In this document: one piece after another, positions 1 through 8,797 of the stretch
How positions within the stretch are numbered: the first letter of the stretch is position 1
Layout: the number at the start of each line of letters is the position of its first letter
Position numbers and translations under genes: made by a program
NCBI GenBank assembly: GCA_016235425.1
Contig: JACRLC010000015.1
Coordinates: 62,001 to 126,000, forward strand
Source: Chloroflexota bacterium
GTDB lineage: Bacteria; Chloroflexota; Anaerolineae; Anaerolineales; Villigracilaceae
Reading direction: 5' to 3'
Length of the DNA stretch: 64,000 nucleotides
The notes under the pieces: model-generated
Seen by the model: only the letters and a program-made list of their open reading frames with translations
What the model was told of the DNA's origin: nothing
Databases searched by the model: none

Positions 1-1367
1 TTGATGAGGAGAACTTCAGCGCTGGTTATGGTGAAGAGGATGATTTCAACTTAAGGGCGCGCAAGGCAGGTTGGAAGTTAGTCATTGCTGACGATGTTTA
101 TATCTACCATGCTCAATCGAAAAGTTACTCAAATGAACGGCGGCATGCATTGGGAGCCCGTGCAGGTGAAAATTTACGAAAAAAGCATGGGAACGATGTC
201 ATTCAACAAAGTGTCCAATTCATGCACCCTAATCGAGTGATGGAAGGCATCAGGGCCAGAAGCGAAGCTATGTTGGGTGCCCAGGATTGTTTGAACAAGG
301 GGCGAAGAAAGTTTGCTGGAAAAAGGGTACTTTTCATTCTTCCAGTCAATGGCGTAGGTGGAGGAGCTAATGTAGTCATTGACGAGGCCAGGTGCATGCG
401 TTCCATGGGAGTGGACGCCCAAATTTTTAATTTGTTCCAATATCAAGATGGTTTCTTTCGCAATTACCCACATTTGGACATTCCCACTATCGCTGGAAAC
501 ATTGAGGATATTGCCAGTATAGGTAAATCTTTTGATGCGGTCATAGCCACAATCAATACGTCGGTCAAGTGGCTGAAACCATTGGAGGCTTCAAGTATAG
601 TTCTTGGTTACTACATACAAGGCTTTGAAGTTTTTATGTATCCGGAAGGCTCCGAAGATGCCCAAAATGCGCTAAACTCCTATACTCTCATTGACCGCAT
701 AAAGCATTTTACAAAAACCAAATGGGTCCAAAAAATGGTTTTGGAGAACACCGGTGCAAATAGCGACGTCATTGGGATCAGCGTAAATACTGATCTTTTC
801 CGCCCGCGAGACATGCGCATGTTTGATGCCAGACCTGTTCGGGTAGTTGCCATGATCCGGCAATGGTCGCCGTATCGCAATCCAGAATTAACCATGTCAG
901 TCCTGAAGCGTATCAAAAACACCTTTGGCGAGACGGTGACAATTCAACTTTTCGGCTCAAGGGATGTTCGTAATACAGAGATGACACTCCCACTGGATTT
1001 CGATTGGGAGCAGTATGGATTATTGTTACAGCCGCAGGTGGCAAACTTGCTCAGCAGTGCGGATATCTTCGTTGATTTTTCTGGTCACCAAGCCATGGGC
1101 TTAACAGCCTTGGAAGCCATGTCCTGCGGCTGCGCGGTCATCGTTCCGGAAAATGGCGGTGCGACCGAATTCGTGACAGACAGAAAAAATGGCTTGGTCG
1201 TAGATACCCACAACGAAGAAGCTTGTTACAGCGCCTTGAAATTGCTCGTCGAGGATGGCGAATTGAGAAAAAACATTCAAATTGCTGGCATAAAAGACGT
1301 CACTCGTTATTCTCCTGAGACAGCCAGTTATAGAATCTTGCGCTCTCTGTTCGGTGACAATAATTAA
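1..1367 (+). CDS. GT2-GT4 fusion glycosyltransferase, 5' end outside window
   Basis: The frame is open from base 3 to the stop at 1365-1367, so 454 residues are visible and the start lies left of the window. The first ~30 visible residues (GYGEEDDFNLRARKAGW) are the C-terminal acidic ED motif of a GT2 (GT-A fold) domain. After a linker follows a GT4-like GT-B domain: a glycine-rich loop (GVGGGANVVIDEA) and the donor-binding E-x7-E-type stretch (ALEAMSCGCAVIVPENGG). Such two-domain enzymes add two successive sugars on the cytoplasmic face during O-antigen or capsule assembly; the substrate cannot be told. A TTG inside the frame at 150 is not a credible start because homology continues upstream of it. 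The stop overlaps the next gene if that gene starts at GTG 1354. Confidence 0.85.
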   Translation, partial: DEENFSAGYGEEDDFNLRARKAGWKLVIADDVYIYHAQSKSYSNERRHALGARAGENLRKKHGNDVIQQSVQFMHPNRVMEGIRARSEAMLGAQDCLNKGRRKFAGKRVLFILPVNGVGGGANVVIDEARCMRSMGVDAQIFNLFQYQDGFFRNYPHLDIPTIAGNIEDIASIGKSFDAVIATINTSVKWLKPLEASSIVLGYYIQGFEVFMYPEGSEDAQNALNSYTLIDRIKHFTKTKWVQKMVLENTGANSDVIGISVNTDLFRPRDMRMFDARPVRVVAMIRQWSPYRNPELTMSVLKRIKNTFGETVTIQLFGSRDVRNTEMTLPLDFDWEQYGLLLQPQVANLLSSADIFVDFSGHQAMGLTALEAMSCGCAVIVPENGGATEFVTDRKNGLVVDTHNEEACYSALKLLVEDGELRKNIQIAGIKDVTRYSPETASYRILRSLFGDNN

Positions 1368-1389
1368 ATACCAAATTGGAATCCCAATA

Positions 1390-2790
1390 ATGATCAAGGA
1401 AATACTTCGAGATAAATTATTCCTTTTCTTCTGCCTTGTTTTTATTGTAATAGCTTTGAGTTACCCACTGACTTTTACCTTTGATTCAGGCCACTATATG
1501 TTCTTGGCAGATGTTATCAATAATCATAACTGGCCGGAATGGGACCCGATTCGCGGGATTGTGTTCCCCCTATTTTTAAGCCTATTCACAAACATCTTAG
1601 GCCGTAATCAAAATGCATTGTTAATCCCAATGACCTTTGCGCAGGTAATCCTGTTTTTATTCGCCACTTTTTTTGTGCTCCATGACACTAAGATCACCAA
1701 ACCGTTTCAGAGAAAAATAATCATAATGGTTGTTTTTTTGTTCATCATGCTTGATCCATTGATCATGGGATATTATCACACGGTATTGACAGAGTTTTTT
1801 GCCGCGACTATTGGAATATTATCCTGTTATTTTGCATATAGACTATATCAGATTTCAGAAACGTTACCAACCATCTCCAAACACACCATTTTCCCCTATG
1901 TTTACTTCCTGCTGGTCATCCCCTTTGCCTGGCATCTAAAACAGCCTTACGTTGGAACTGCACTTTTCCCTTTCTTGCTATCCAGTTTATTAATACTGAT
2001 CCGCAGGTTTAATAGAAGAGTGCTCCAGTATGTAATTTTTGCAAATATCTTAGTCCTGGTCTCACTTGGCATCTCCATTACCTCGTGGTCTGCCTTTCTC
2101 CGCTCAGCAGGGATGCCCGAAAAACCAACCCGGGAACTAACTGGTTTCATCAATGCTGCCTACGACACTAAGGCTGGTATGGTGCTTGAATCTCCTACAA
2201 GCACTATCAAATATGTTGTCAAAAATTACCTTGCCCTTTCCAATATATTTTTTTACGATCAAAAAAATGACAGCATTGTTGAAAATAACGTCGTTGTTGC
2301 TGATGTCTCATTTACAAGAAGCGGTGAAAGTGGTGTCATTGCTTATAGGGCTTATAATTTTTACGGGCAGTTGGATGCAAATATATTTCCAATGCCCGAT
2401 TTATTAAAATCCCATGTTGATGTGTTTTATGCCAATTATCTCCCTGCCTTGTGGTTTAATGAGACTCAAAAGGTGCAGATAGTCAAGAGTAATTTTATGT
2501 TCAGCGTATTATATCTTTTTACACCTTTGATGTTTGTTTATTCTGCCCTAACCTTGATAAAAAATAATACTATGGGTAATATTTTTGTTTTTATTTGCAG
2601 TGGATCAGCCTTAATGAACATCGTTGCCCATTCCTTGTTTGTAATCTGGCCGCTAGATCGGTATGTCTTTTGGGGATACCCATTAAATATAATTGCCTTT
2701 ATAGTATTATTTATTGAATTATTATATAAAGCATCACTATTAAGAAATACATTTGTGCCTATCACAACAAAACTACAAACCATAAAATAG
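1390..2790 (+). CDS. Polytopic membrane protein, GT-C-like
   Basis: A protein of about 466 residues with roughly ten hydrophobic segments, starting with one at residues 10-30. The first outside loop contains FDSGHYMFLADVINN, with an acidic residue just after TM1, as in GT-C glycosyltransferases (PMT/ArnT-like) that use polyprenyl-linked sugars. A periplasmic stretch lies in the middle (about residues 240-340), followed by three or four C-terminal TMs. I chose ATG 1390 (MIKEILRDK); GTG 1354 in the same frame would overlap the previous gene by 14 bases. Codon use is AT-rich like its neighbours. The family assignment rests on topology and one loop, so an O-antigen polymerase-like role is also possible. 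Confidence 0.7.
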   Translation: MIKEILRDKLFLFFCLVFIVIALSYPLTFTFDSGHYMFLADVINNHNWPEWDPIRGIVFPLFLSLFTNILGRNQNALLIPMTFAQVILFLFATFFVLHDTKITKPFQRKIIIMVVFLFIMLDPLIMGYYHTVLTEFFAATIGILSCYFAYRLYQISETLPTISKHTIFPYVYFLLVIPFAWHLKQPYVGTALFPFLLSSLLILIRRFNRRVLQYVIFANILVLVSLGISITSWSAFLRSAGMPEKPTRELTGFINAAYDTKAGMVLESPTSTIKYVVKNYLALSNIFFYDQKNDSIVENNVVVADVSFTRSGESGVIAYRAYNFYGQLDANIFPMPDLLKSHVDVFYANYLPALWFNETQKVQIVKSNFMFSVLYLFTPLMFVYSALTLIKNNTMGNIFVFICSGSALMNIVAHSLFVIWPLDRYVFWGYPLNIIAFIVLFIELLYKASLLRNTFVPITTKLQTIK

Positions 2791-2797
2791 GAGATTA

Positions 2798-2953
2798 GTG
2801 CCCCGATTTTGGATGTCGGTACCAAGTAATTATTGGCGTTCACCAAAGTTGGTTAATCTTTTGCTTCAAAATTGCCCAAAAATGGAAGGCTTTTTAATAA
2901 AAGGTAGTTCACCAGTAAATGTGAACGTCAATAATATGTCCTCAGAGATATAG
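2798..2953 (+). CDS. Possible 51-residue small protein
   Basis: A GTG-initiated frame of 51 residues lies six bases after the previous stop. A good Shine-Dalgarno (AGGAG at 2789-2793) sits 4 bases before the GTG. The product starts VPRFWMSVPSNYW and has no recognisable domain, signal or membrane segment. It could be a real small gene translated together with the upstream membrane protein, or a decayed 3' fragment of a larger gene. I do not recognise it. Confidence 0.3.
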   Translation: MPRFWMSVPSNYWRSPKLVNLLLQNCPKMEGFLIKGSSPVNVNVNNMSSEI

Positions 2954-2991
2954 GAACAAAAGAATACTGAAGCTTTGATAATTTTGGGTAA

Positions 2992-3051
2992 GATGTCTCA
3001 ATCTTGAAAGAAGTTTGAGACATCCTTCTAAAAACTAGTAAAATGAGACAT
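2992..3051. promoter_or_regulatory. Inverted and direct TGAGACAT repeats upstream of a GT gene
   Basis: GATGTCTCAA (2992-3001) and TTGAGACATC (3015-3024) form a perfect 10-bp inverted repeat with a 13-base spacer. A third half-site TGAGACAT occurs at 3044-3051, nine bases before the ATG of the next gene. This could be an operator for a dimeric regulator or an RNA hairpin in the leader. No T-run follows, so a terminator is less likely. Confidence 0.4.
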
Positions 3052-3059
3052 AAAGAATT

Positions 3060-4118
3060 ATGACAGAGTCAAAAAACATTCTTAATCCAGCCAACACATT
3101 TTCCTTGAAACTCATGAATGAAATATTAGAAGTTTCACCAATCGTTGCGGTTGTAATACCTGCATATCGTGTTGAACGCGAAATTAAAAAAGTTTTATCA
3201 GATATTCCAGATTATATACGTTATGTAATCGTTGTAGATGACAAATCTCCAGATCGAACTAGCGAAATTGTTTCTCTTCTTGCCGAGTCTGACCATCGCA
3301 TTATTTTATTACGTCATGAAAGCAATCAAGGAGTCGGAGGTGCCATGATTACCGGTTTTCGCAAGGCCCTTGATATAAATGCACAAATTGTCATAAAAAT
3401 TGATGGGGATGGACAAATGAACGTTAATTACATTCCGCTCTTGATTGCTCCACTAATCCTGGGGAATGCAGACTACGCCAAAGGTAACCGTTTTCGAGAT
3501 TTTAAGATGTTGAACCAAATGCCGATAATTCGGCGGCTGGGCAATTTAGGTTTAAGTTTTTTGGCTAAGGCCGCTACAGGATACTGGAATTGCTTTGACC
3601 CGACCAATGGTTTTCTAGCTATTCGTACTGAAGTGTTAGCTCAATTGCCACTTGAACGCATTGACCATACTTACTTCTTTGAGACATCAATGCTTAGTTA
3701 TCTTTACCTGCAAAATGCGACTGTATATGACGCATCTGTCCCTGCACGCTATCAGGGTGAGATATCTAGTCTATCTATCCGCAGGGTTTTACTTGAATTC
3801 CCCTACAAGCTATTTAGAACCTTCTTAAGTCGAATCCTGCTCAAGTATTATCTATATGATTTCTCGATGGTCTCCATATACATATTAACAAGTTTGCCCC
3901 TTATTTTCGGAGGATTAACATTTGGTATTTATAAGTGGTTTCAATATGCCACTCTTGGTATTCCTGCACCAACAGGCACTGTCATGTTACCCACTCTTTC
4001 TCTCATTCTTGGAATCCAGTTGCTACTTTCGGCAATCGAGGGTGATGTGCATTCTGTGCCTACGGAGCCAATTTCAAAACCGCTTAGCCAAATTCGAAAA
4101 TTGGACTCTCAGGTATAA
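3060..4118 (+). CDS. DPM1-type GT2 polyprenyl-phosphate glycosyltransferase
   Basis: 352 residues. The GT-A domain occupies about residues 28-250, with VVIPAYRVE, VVDDKSPDRT and the metal-binding DGDGQMN motif, as in dolichol/undecaprenyl-phosphate mannose or glucose synthases. Two hydrophobic helices near residues 270-295 and 310-330 anchor it, as in GtrB/ArnC relatives. It would transfer a sugar from a nucleotide donor to undecaprenyl phosphate on the cytoplasmic face, giving a donor for GT-C enzymes such as the candidate at 1390-2790. No strong Shine-Dalgarno is seen before ATG 3060. AT-rich like the rest of this block. Confidence 0.85.
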   Translation: MTESKNILNPANTFSLKLMNEILEVSPIVAVVIPAYRVEREIKKVLSDIPDYIRYVIVVDDKSPDRTSEIVSLLAESDHRIILLRHESNQGVGGAMITGFRKALDINAQIVIKIDGDGQMNVNYIPLLIAPLILGNADYAKGNRFRDFKMLNQMPIIRRLGNLGLSFLAKAATGYWNCFDPTNGFLAIRTEVLAQLPLERIDHTYFFETSMLSYLYLQNATVYDASVPARYQGEISSLSIRRVLLEFPYKLFRTFLSRILLKYYLYDFSMVSIYILTSLPLIFGGLTFGIYKWFQYATLGIPAPTGTVMLPTLSLILGIQLLLSAIEGDVHSVPTEPISKPLSQIRKLDSQV

Positions 4119-4216
4119 ATTACCACCTTTATATGACACAAATCTGATTCATGTTGCAATTCCTGTATCATCACAAATTTCGGAGAGTCCTCAGTGAAAT
4201 CAATACGACAAATACT

Positions 4217-5563
4217 ATGAATGAAAAAGAGCAGAGTATTCAGTTAACTGACGCCAAGCTGGCAGATTTGGAAAAAAGGGTCGAATCCATTAATATTCAA
4301 CTAAACGGAAAAAATTTAGTGATTGCGTCTCTTCTGAAACAATCTGCCGCGCTTAATTCCCGCATTATCGAGATTGAAAACAGCACTGCTTGGAAACTCG
4401 TAAAATATCTCTGGAAAATTCGTTTATTTTTCATTCCTCATGGAAGCCGCAGGGAAAAAATTGGACAGCAATTAATACAGCTTCTTCAAAAGGCCAATAT
4501 CAGGAAGAAAAATACGGTTGGCGTAAAAATATCGATGGTGGATACGGCACCCCGGGAACATGTACAACAACACGCATCGAAACCCAGAATCGGCTATGTC
4601 ATCCCCAGTGCTGGAGTCTCCGGAGGGATAGCCGTTGTATTTCAACATGCGAATCGATTACTGCAAAGAGGATATGACATAACATTAATCTCCGAGAATA
4701 ACCAAACAGACACTTCATGGTATCCCAACCAGTTGGTGGAAGTGATACCCCTCGGCAAAGTTGCTCGCGAGTATGACATTCTTGTAGCCACCGGCTGGTC
4801 CACGGCATACCCCGTAGCAGAATTGACTGCTGGAAGAAAGTATTACTTTGTACAATCTGACGAGCGCCGTTTTTTTCAGGGAGGAGCACCGGAAGTCTTA
4901 AGGGCCTGGGATACCTACAAACTGGATTTTGAATTTCTTACCATGGCCCGCTGGATACAAACTTGGTTAAGAGATGAGTTTGGTAAGGATGCCGTTTATC
5001 TACCAAATGGTTTGGATGAAAGGATATTCTTTCCAACCGAACCAATTGCTCCAAAAGGCGAGAAGGCCCGCGTCTTGCTGGAGGGGGCAATCGGCGTTCC
5101 TTACAAAGGCATGGAGGATGCTTTTCGCGCAGTGGATGGACTGGATTGCGAGGTCTGGTGCGTCAGTGCCTATGGGAGACCAAAACCTGAATGGAAATGC
5201 GACCGTTTTTTTGAGAGAGTCCCATGGGACCAGATGAGGCATATTTATTCCAGTTGTGACATCTTGTTAAAGATGAGCCGCGTTGAGAGTTTCAGCATGC
5301 CTCCCTTGGAAATGATGGCTTGCGGTGGGACGGCGGTTGTAGGAAAAGTAACTGGAATTGATGAATATATTATTGATAATTACAATGCTCTGGTGGTGGA
5401 ACAGGGTGATGTGGATGGAGCACATAATGCGCTTAGTAAGTTAATAGAGAACAATGAATTTAGATTACAACTGACGAGAAACGGCAAAATTACAGCAAGC
5501 AAATGGAAATGGGAACCAACAATAGACGTTTTGGAAAGATTGATAAATAAACAGAAGTTATAA
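4217..5563 (+). CDS. GT4-family glycosyltransferase with N-terminal coiled coil
   Basis: 448 residues from ATG 4217 (MNEKEQSIQL); an in-frame ATG at 4151 would add 22 residues. Residues 1-60 are a charged heptad-like helix (LADLEKRVESINIQLN) followed by ENSTAWKLVKYLWK, a segment often seen ahead of GT domains in O-antigen proteins. From about residue 120 the GT-B fold starts (IGYVIPSAGVSGGIAVVF), and the donor site is RVESFSMPPLEMMACGG. The N-terminal coil may mediate assembly on the membrane. Retaining GT4 transfer to a lipid-linked glycan is inferred from family only. Confidence 0.82.
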   Translation: MNEKEQSIQLTDAKLADLEKRVESINIQLNGKNLVIASLLKQSAALNSRIIEIENSTAWKLVKYLWKIRLFFIPHGSRREKIGQQLIQLLQKANIRKKNTVGVKISMVDTAPREHVQQHASKPRIGYVIPSAGVSGGIAVVFQHANRLLQRGYDITLISENNQTDTSWYPNQLVEVIPLGKVAREYDILVATGWSTAYPVAELTAGRKYYFVQSDERRFFQGGAPEVLRAWDTYKLDFEFLTMARWIQTWLRDEFGKDAVYLPNGLDERIFFPTEPIAPKGEKARVLLEGAIGVPYKGMEDAFRAVDGLDCEVWCVSAYGRPKPEWKCDRFFERVPWDQMRHIYSSCDILLKMSRVESFSMPPLEMMACGGTAVVGKVTGIDEYIIDNYNALVVEQGDVDGAHNALSKLIENNEFRLQLTRNGKITASKWKWEPTIDVLERLINKQKL

Positions 5564-5625
5564 CAATAGAATAGGGATAGCGATAGCACTTATTCCAGCA
5601 AATGCAAAATCTGTGGATAAAAATC

Positions 5626-5826
5626 AATTCATTAGAGTGTGACTAAATCTGGTTGATCGGACTTTAGGCAACTTCTCCAAGAACGAACTGACCATCCTTG
5701 GAGTCCCGATTTTGCCCATTTTTCGGGCGTTTTAGCGGCAGAAGCCGTGAGGTAGTGATGCCGAAATGCAACTGCAAGAATCAATTGACTTGCTACCAAC
5801 TGATTTTAGTCACACTCAATTCATTA
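5626..5826. mobile_element. MITE-like element (5635-5817) with 9-bp target duplication
   Basis: A 183-bp non-coding element is bounded by imperfect terminal inverted repeats: GAGTGTGACTAAA is perfect for 13 bp at both ends, with about 18 of 21 bp matching overall. The 9-bp direct repeat AATTCATTA flanks it exactly (5626-5634 and 5818-5826). The interior codes for nothing recognisable. A duplication of 9 bp fits IS4- or IS1-type transposases acting in trans; no autonomous partner is in this window. It inserted in the leader of the methyltransferase gene, 30 bases before the ATG at 5856, and so separates that gene from its upstream neighbours. Confidence 0.78.
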
Positions 5827-5855
5827 CTATATTCAATTCACAAGGAGCTATTATT

Positions 5856-6575
5856 ATGAATTCTTTGCAATTTAGGGAATATAAGAAAAGGCATGTCAAT
5901 GCCATAAAACTGGTTTTGGAACAATCAAAATCAAAAACGCTCGACGAGGCAGCATTTCCCGCATACTCACATACGAACCCTTTAATAAACTGGCTCTTTT
6001 GGCAACGCATTAAGATAACGATGGATTATCTCAAAAAGAATGCCCCTTATGATGTAGTGCTTGATTTTGGGTGTGGCAGTGGAGTAATGCTGCCTTTCCT
6101 GTCAACTATCTCAAAAAAGGTTATCGCAATGGATATCGACTTTGGTCCGCTGGAAAAAATCAAAGAACACCTTGAATTTCCGGATAATATAGTATTTGTG
6201 GATGCGAGGGAAATATTTTCAAACAATTTTAACGCAGATCTTTTGGATGCGATTATTTCATTGGATGTGCTCGAACATGTGGATGATCTTGGCAATACTT
6301 TGAAGCATCTCTATATGCGGTTAAGACCCGATGGAGCATTAATCATTTCTGGCCCAACCGAAAATTTGTTTTATAAGATTGGCCGTAGGATTGCTGGCCC
6401 AGAGTATTCCGGTGATTATCACGAACGTGATGTGTCGGAAATAAAAAAGGCGTTGTCATCTTTGGCTACTGTGAAGCATATTGCATCCTTATATCCTCCC
6501 ATTTCCCTCTTTGAAATCTTTATAGGAGTCAATAACAAAGTGTTTACGACAAATAATATTACTTCAACAAGATAA
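5856..6575 (+). CDS. Class I SAM-dependent methyltransferase
   Basis: 239 residues from ATG 5856, which is preceded by AGGAG at 5843-5847; an upstream in-frame ATG at 5766 lies inside the MITE-like insertion and is rejected. The Rossmann core shows motif I (VLDFGCGSGVML, about residue 68), an acidic residue after strand 2 (AMDIDFG) and ISLDVLEHVDD as motif IV/post-I. This is the small UbiE/COQ5-like type common in polysaccharide clusters, probably O- or N-methylating a sugar or lipid-linked glycan. The acceptor is unknown. It ends directly in front of a transaldolase remnant in the same reading frame. Confidence 0.8.
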   Translation: MNSLQFREYKKRHVNAIKLVLEQSKSKTLDEAAFPAYSHTNPLINWLFWQRIKITMDYLKKNAPYDVVLDFGCGSGVMLPFLSTISKKVIAMDIDFGPLEKIKEHLEFPDNIVFVDAREIFSNNFNADLLDAIISLDVLEHVDDLGNTLKHLYMRLRPDGALIISGPTENLFYKIGRRIAGPEYSGDYHERDVSEIKKALSSLATVKHIASLYPPISLFEIFIGVNNKVFTTNNITSTR

Positions 6576-6872
6576 CTGTCTTATCAGGCAGGTTCATATT
6601 CACATCCGGTTGTCAGGGACCTTCTAACATCTGCGATAACCGGATTTCGATTTTCTCGTTATAAGAGCGGCGTAAGTGTATACACGTCATTCCGTCAGGG
6701 ACAGGATATGATGTTGCTCTCCCCTGCCGATGAGGTGGGCTGTCACGTGATTACCGTGACACACGATATTCTAAAGAAGCTTACTCTGGTGGGAAAGGAC
6801 CTGGACGAGTATTCACTTGATACGGTAAAAATGTTCCATTCTGATGCCCAAAAGGCCGGATTTCAGATATAG
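6576..6872 (+). pseudogene. 3' remnant of a transaldolase-family gene
   Basis: The frame from 6576 to TAG 6870-6872 has no plausible start, yet its last ~50 residues match the C-terminus of TalC-type transaldolases often found in surface-sugar clusters (GCHVITVTHDILKKL, then GKDLDEYSLDTVKMF). The N-terminal ~150-200 residues, including the Schiff-base lysine of the barrel, are missing. The upstream part of the frame (SVYTSFRQGQDMMLLS) is poorly conserved. This is a truncated, non-functional gene left by a deletion or rearrangement and points to turnover in the left cluster. Confidence 0.7.
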
Positions 6873-6946
6873 GTTGGATGGCTATAGTACATCCTGCTTC
6901 CCCCTTCGTATCTGCAATAATATAGGTCCATAAGGTTAGAGAAACA

Positions 6947-6981
6947 GGCCAGCCCCGCCCCGTTGGTTTTCGGGGCTGGCC
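6947..6981 (-). terminator. GC-rich hairpin after the broken minus-strand gene
   Basis: A perfect 11-bp stem, GGCCAGCCCCG (6947-6957) with CGGGGCTGGCC (6971-6981), lies 18 bases beyond the stop of the minus-strand gene. On the minus strand it is followed by TGTTTCTCT, a weak T-tract. Confidence 0.6.
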
Positions 6982-6998
6982 GTAACGATACTAACCGC

Positions 6999-7593
6999 TT
7001 ACAACGACTTCTCGGCCGCCGCCTCTCCTGAACCTCCGGGCTGGTCGCTTACCGTGACCGCGATACGCACGTTCGTGCCTTGCGGAACGGCTGCTGTGGC
7101 CGTATAAACCCAGCGCCCGCTCTTTGCCGGGGTTTCCACAGCCTGCCCGCTCTCGATCTGTGCGTTATCATTGTTCACGCTGACGGACATGCGGGTTACC
7201 TCGATATCGTCATGCGCCAGCACAACGATCGTGTCTCCTGCTGCACCTCCGTAAGCTGAAAGATCCACCTCATCCACCACCGGCGCGTTGAAAAAATCGG
7301 CAATGGTCAGTGAAAAAAGCGGCTTGCTGGAATCCCTCGAAGCCTGCTCGTAGGCCGCCTTCTTCGCGGGATCGGCCATCACCAGCCGCCCGTAAAGCAC
7401 AGCCTGACGAAAACGATCCTGGTGTTCCAACTGGGCGCTGGTCGGCTGGATGCCGGAGCGATCTGGCTTGCGGCCAACCACCACTTCGTCGCCGACGTGC
7501 TTGCCTGCTCTGGCGGGTCAGGCCAGGAAAAACCAGGTCTCCCACCTGGCCGCGCACCTGTTCCAGGATGGGATTCAATTTTACTTTTGCCAT
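6999..7593 (-). pseudogene. Conserved hypothetical protein gene broken by a small insertion/frameshift
   Basis: The ATG at 7593 has a good Shine-Dalgarno (AAGGAGACAACT) and starts MAKVKLNPILEQVRGQVGDL. After about 22 residues the frame shifts; the rest of the protein (GDEVVVGRKPDRSGIQPT onward, ~165 residues) continues in another frame to the stop at 6999. About 25 extra bases with an internal TGA in the second frame lie at roughly 7500-7527 and look like the cause. The C-terminal half resembles an Ig-like or carbohydrate-binding beta sandwich (IVVLAHDDIEVTRMSVSV). I recall similar intact proteins from Anaerolineae, with no known function. A sequencing error cannot be excluded, but the extra bases argue against a single miscalled base. 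Confidence 0.65.
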
Positions 7594-8029
7594 AGTTGTC
7601 TCCTTTTCTTGTGTTAATGAAAGTGAATCATGGCCCTCCTTAGGGGACATGCCAACGGGCAAACCGGGGATCGTCTTTTCGTCATAAGCTCATGATAAGT
7701 GTCTATTCACGCTCGAATGATAAATTGAATAACTCGATGACACTACCGTTTTACAATATTCTGTGATGAAAATTAAGGAAAGTATCTGAACAAAACTGTA
7801 AGGTTTCCTGTCCCTTTTCGTTTCCTGTTTTGAGGGAAAATCCTGGAGAGAATTTCTCAAACTGTTTTCAGTGATTGAGCGTTTTACTGTCCGGTTATCA
7901 TAAACACATGGTATTATGTGATTCCTCAAGCGAAAGCATAAGCCATCTTCCCAAACATTTTTTAAATTTAATCCAATTTACAGCAAATCGTAAAATGCCT
8001 TAAAAATTCGATTGAAACGGAGACCTGGT
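7594..8029. other. 436-bp intergenic region upstream of the rfb operon
   Basis: No credible gene is present. This is the divergent promoter region between the broken minus-strand gene and rfbF. Bases ~7750-7817 are clearly similar to ~21048-21113, upstream of another glycosyltransferase gene (see the repeat entries). TATTAT at 7913-7918 is a possible -10, but no convincing -35 is found. Confidence 0.5.
7750..7817 (+). repeat. Upstream motif shared with 21048-21113, copy 1
   Basis: Aligned by eye, GAAAATTAAGGAAAG and TCTGAACAAAACTGTAAG match GAAAATCAGGGAAAA and TCTAAACAAAATTGTAAG in copy 2, with similar spacing. The second block matches at 16 of 18 positions. It lies ~215 bases upstream of rfbF and may be a regulatory element or the end of a small mobile element. 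Confidence 0.4.
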
Positions 8030-8797
8030 ATGAAAGTTGGCATCCTGGCAGGCGGACTGGGCACCCGCCTCTCTGAGGAAACGACCGTCAGGCCCAAGCC
8101 CATGGTGGAGGTGGGGGGCAAGCCCATGCTCTGGCATATCATGAATATCTATGCCGCCTGCGGTTTTAAGGAATTCGTCGTGGCTCTCGGCTATAAGGGC
8201 GGACTCATCAAGGATTACTTTCTCAACTATCGCCATCATGCCCGCAGTCTCAGCGTGGACCTGAAGTCCGGTTCCGTTTCGATCCATGAAGGCGGCCACG
8301 AGGACTGGATCATCCACCTGCTCGATACCGGCGCAGAGACCAACACGGGTGGGCGCGTAAAACGAGTGGCAGAATTTATCGGGGATGAAACCTTCATGCT
8401 CACCTATGGCGACGGCGTCAGCAACGCGAACATACCGGCGCTGATCGAGTTTCATCGAAAACAACAGACGCTGGTTACCCTCACAGCCGTCCGTCCTCCC
8501 GCCCGCTTCGGCCAGATGGTGATCGAAGATGGGCATGTGGCTGAATTCAAGGAGAAGCCCCAGATCGGCGAAGGCTGGATCAACGGCGGGTTCTTCGTCC
8601 TCGAGCCGGGGATCACGGCGTACATCGAAGGCGACCATTCCGCCTGGGAGTTTGAATCCCTGGAACATCTTGCCGCCGATGGACAAGTCAGCGCTTTCCA
8701 ACACAACGACTTCTGGCAGTGCATGGATACGTTACGTGACGTTCATTTGCTCGATAAATTATGGCAGGAAGGAAACGCTCCATGGAAAATGTGGTAA
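8030..8797 (+). CDS. rfbF: Glucose-1-phosphate cytidylyltransferase
   Basis: 255 residues from ATG 8030, with GGAG at 8019-8022. It opens with the nucleotidyltransferase signature [19 protein letters not shown] and [17 protein letters not shown]. The DGVSNANI region and [11 protein letters not shown] match RfbF enzymes, which make CDP-glucose from CTP and glucose-1-phosphate. Length equals the family norm (~257). First gene of a tightly packed operon with rfbG and rfbH, which confirms that the activated sugar enters the CDP-3,6-dideoxyhexose route. Cytoplasmic. Confidence 0.96.
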   Translation: MKVGILAGGLGTRLSEETTVRPKPMVEVGGKPMLWHIMNIYAACGFKEFVVALGYKGGLIKDYFLNYRHHARSLSVDLKSGSVSIHEGGHEDWIIHLLDTGAETNTGGRVKRVAEFIGDETFMLTYGDGVSNANIPALIEFHRKQQTLVTLTAVRPPARFGQMVIEDGHVAEFKEKPQIGEGWINGGFFVLEPGITAYIEGDHSAWEFESLEHLAADGQVSAFQHNDFWQCMDTLRDVHLLDKLWQEGNAPWKMW

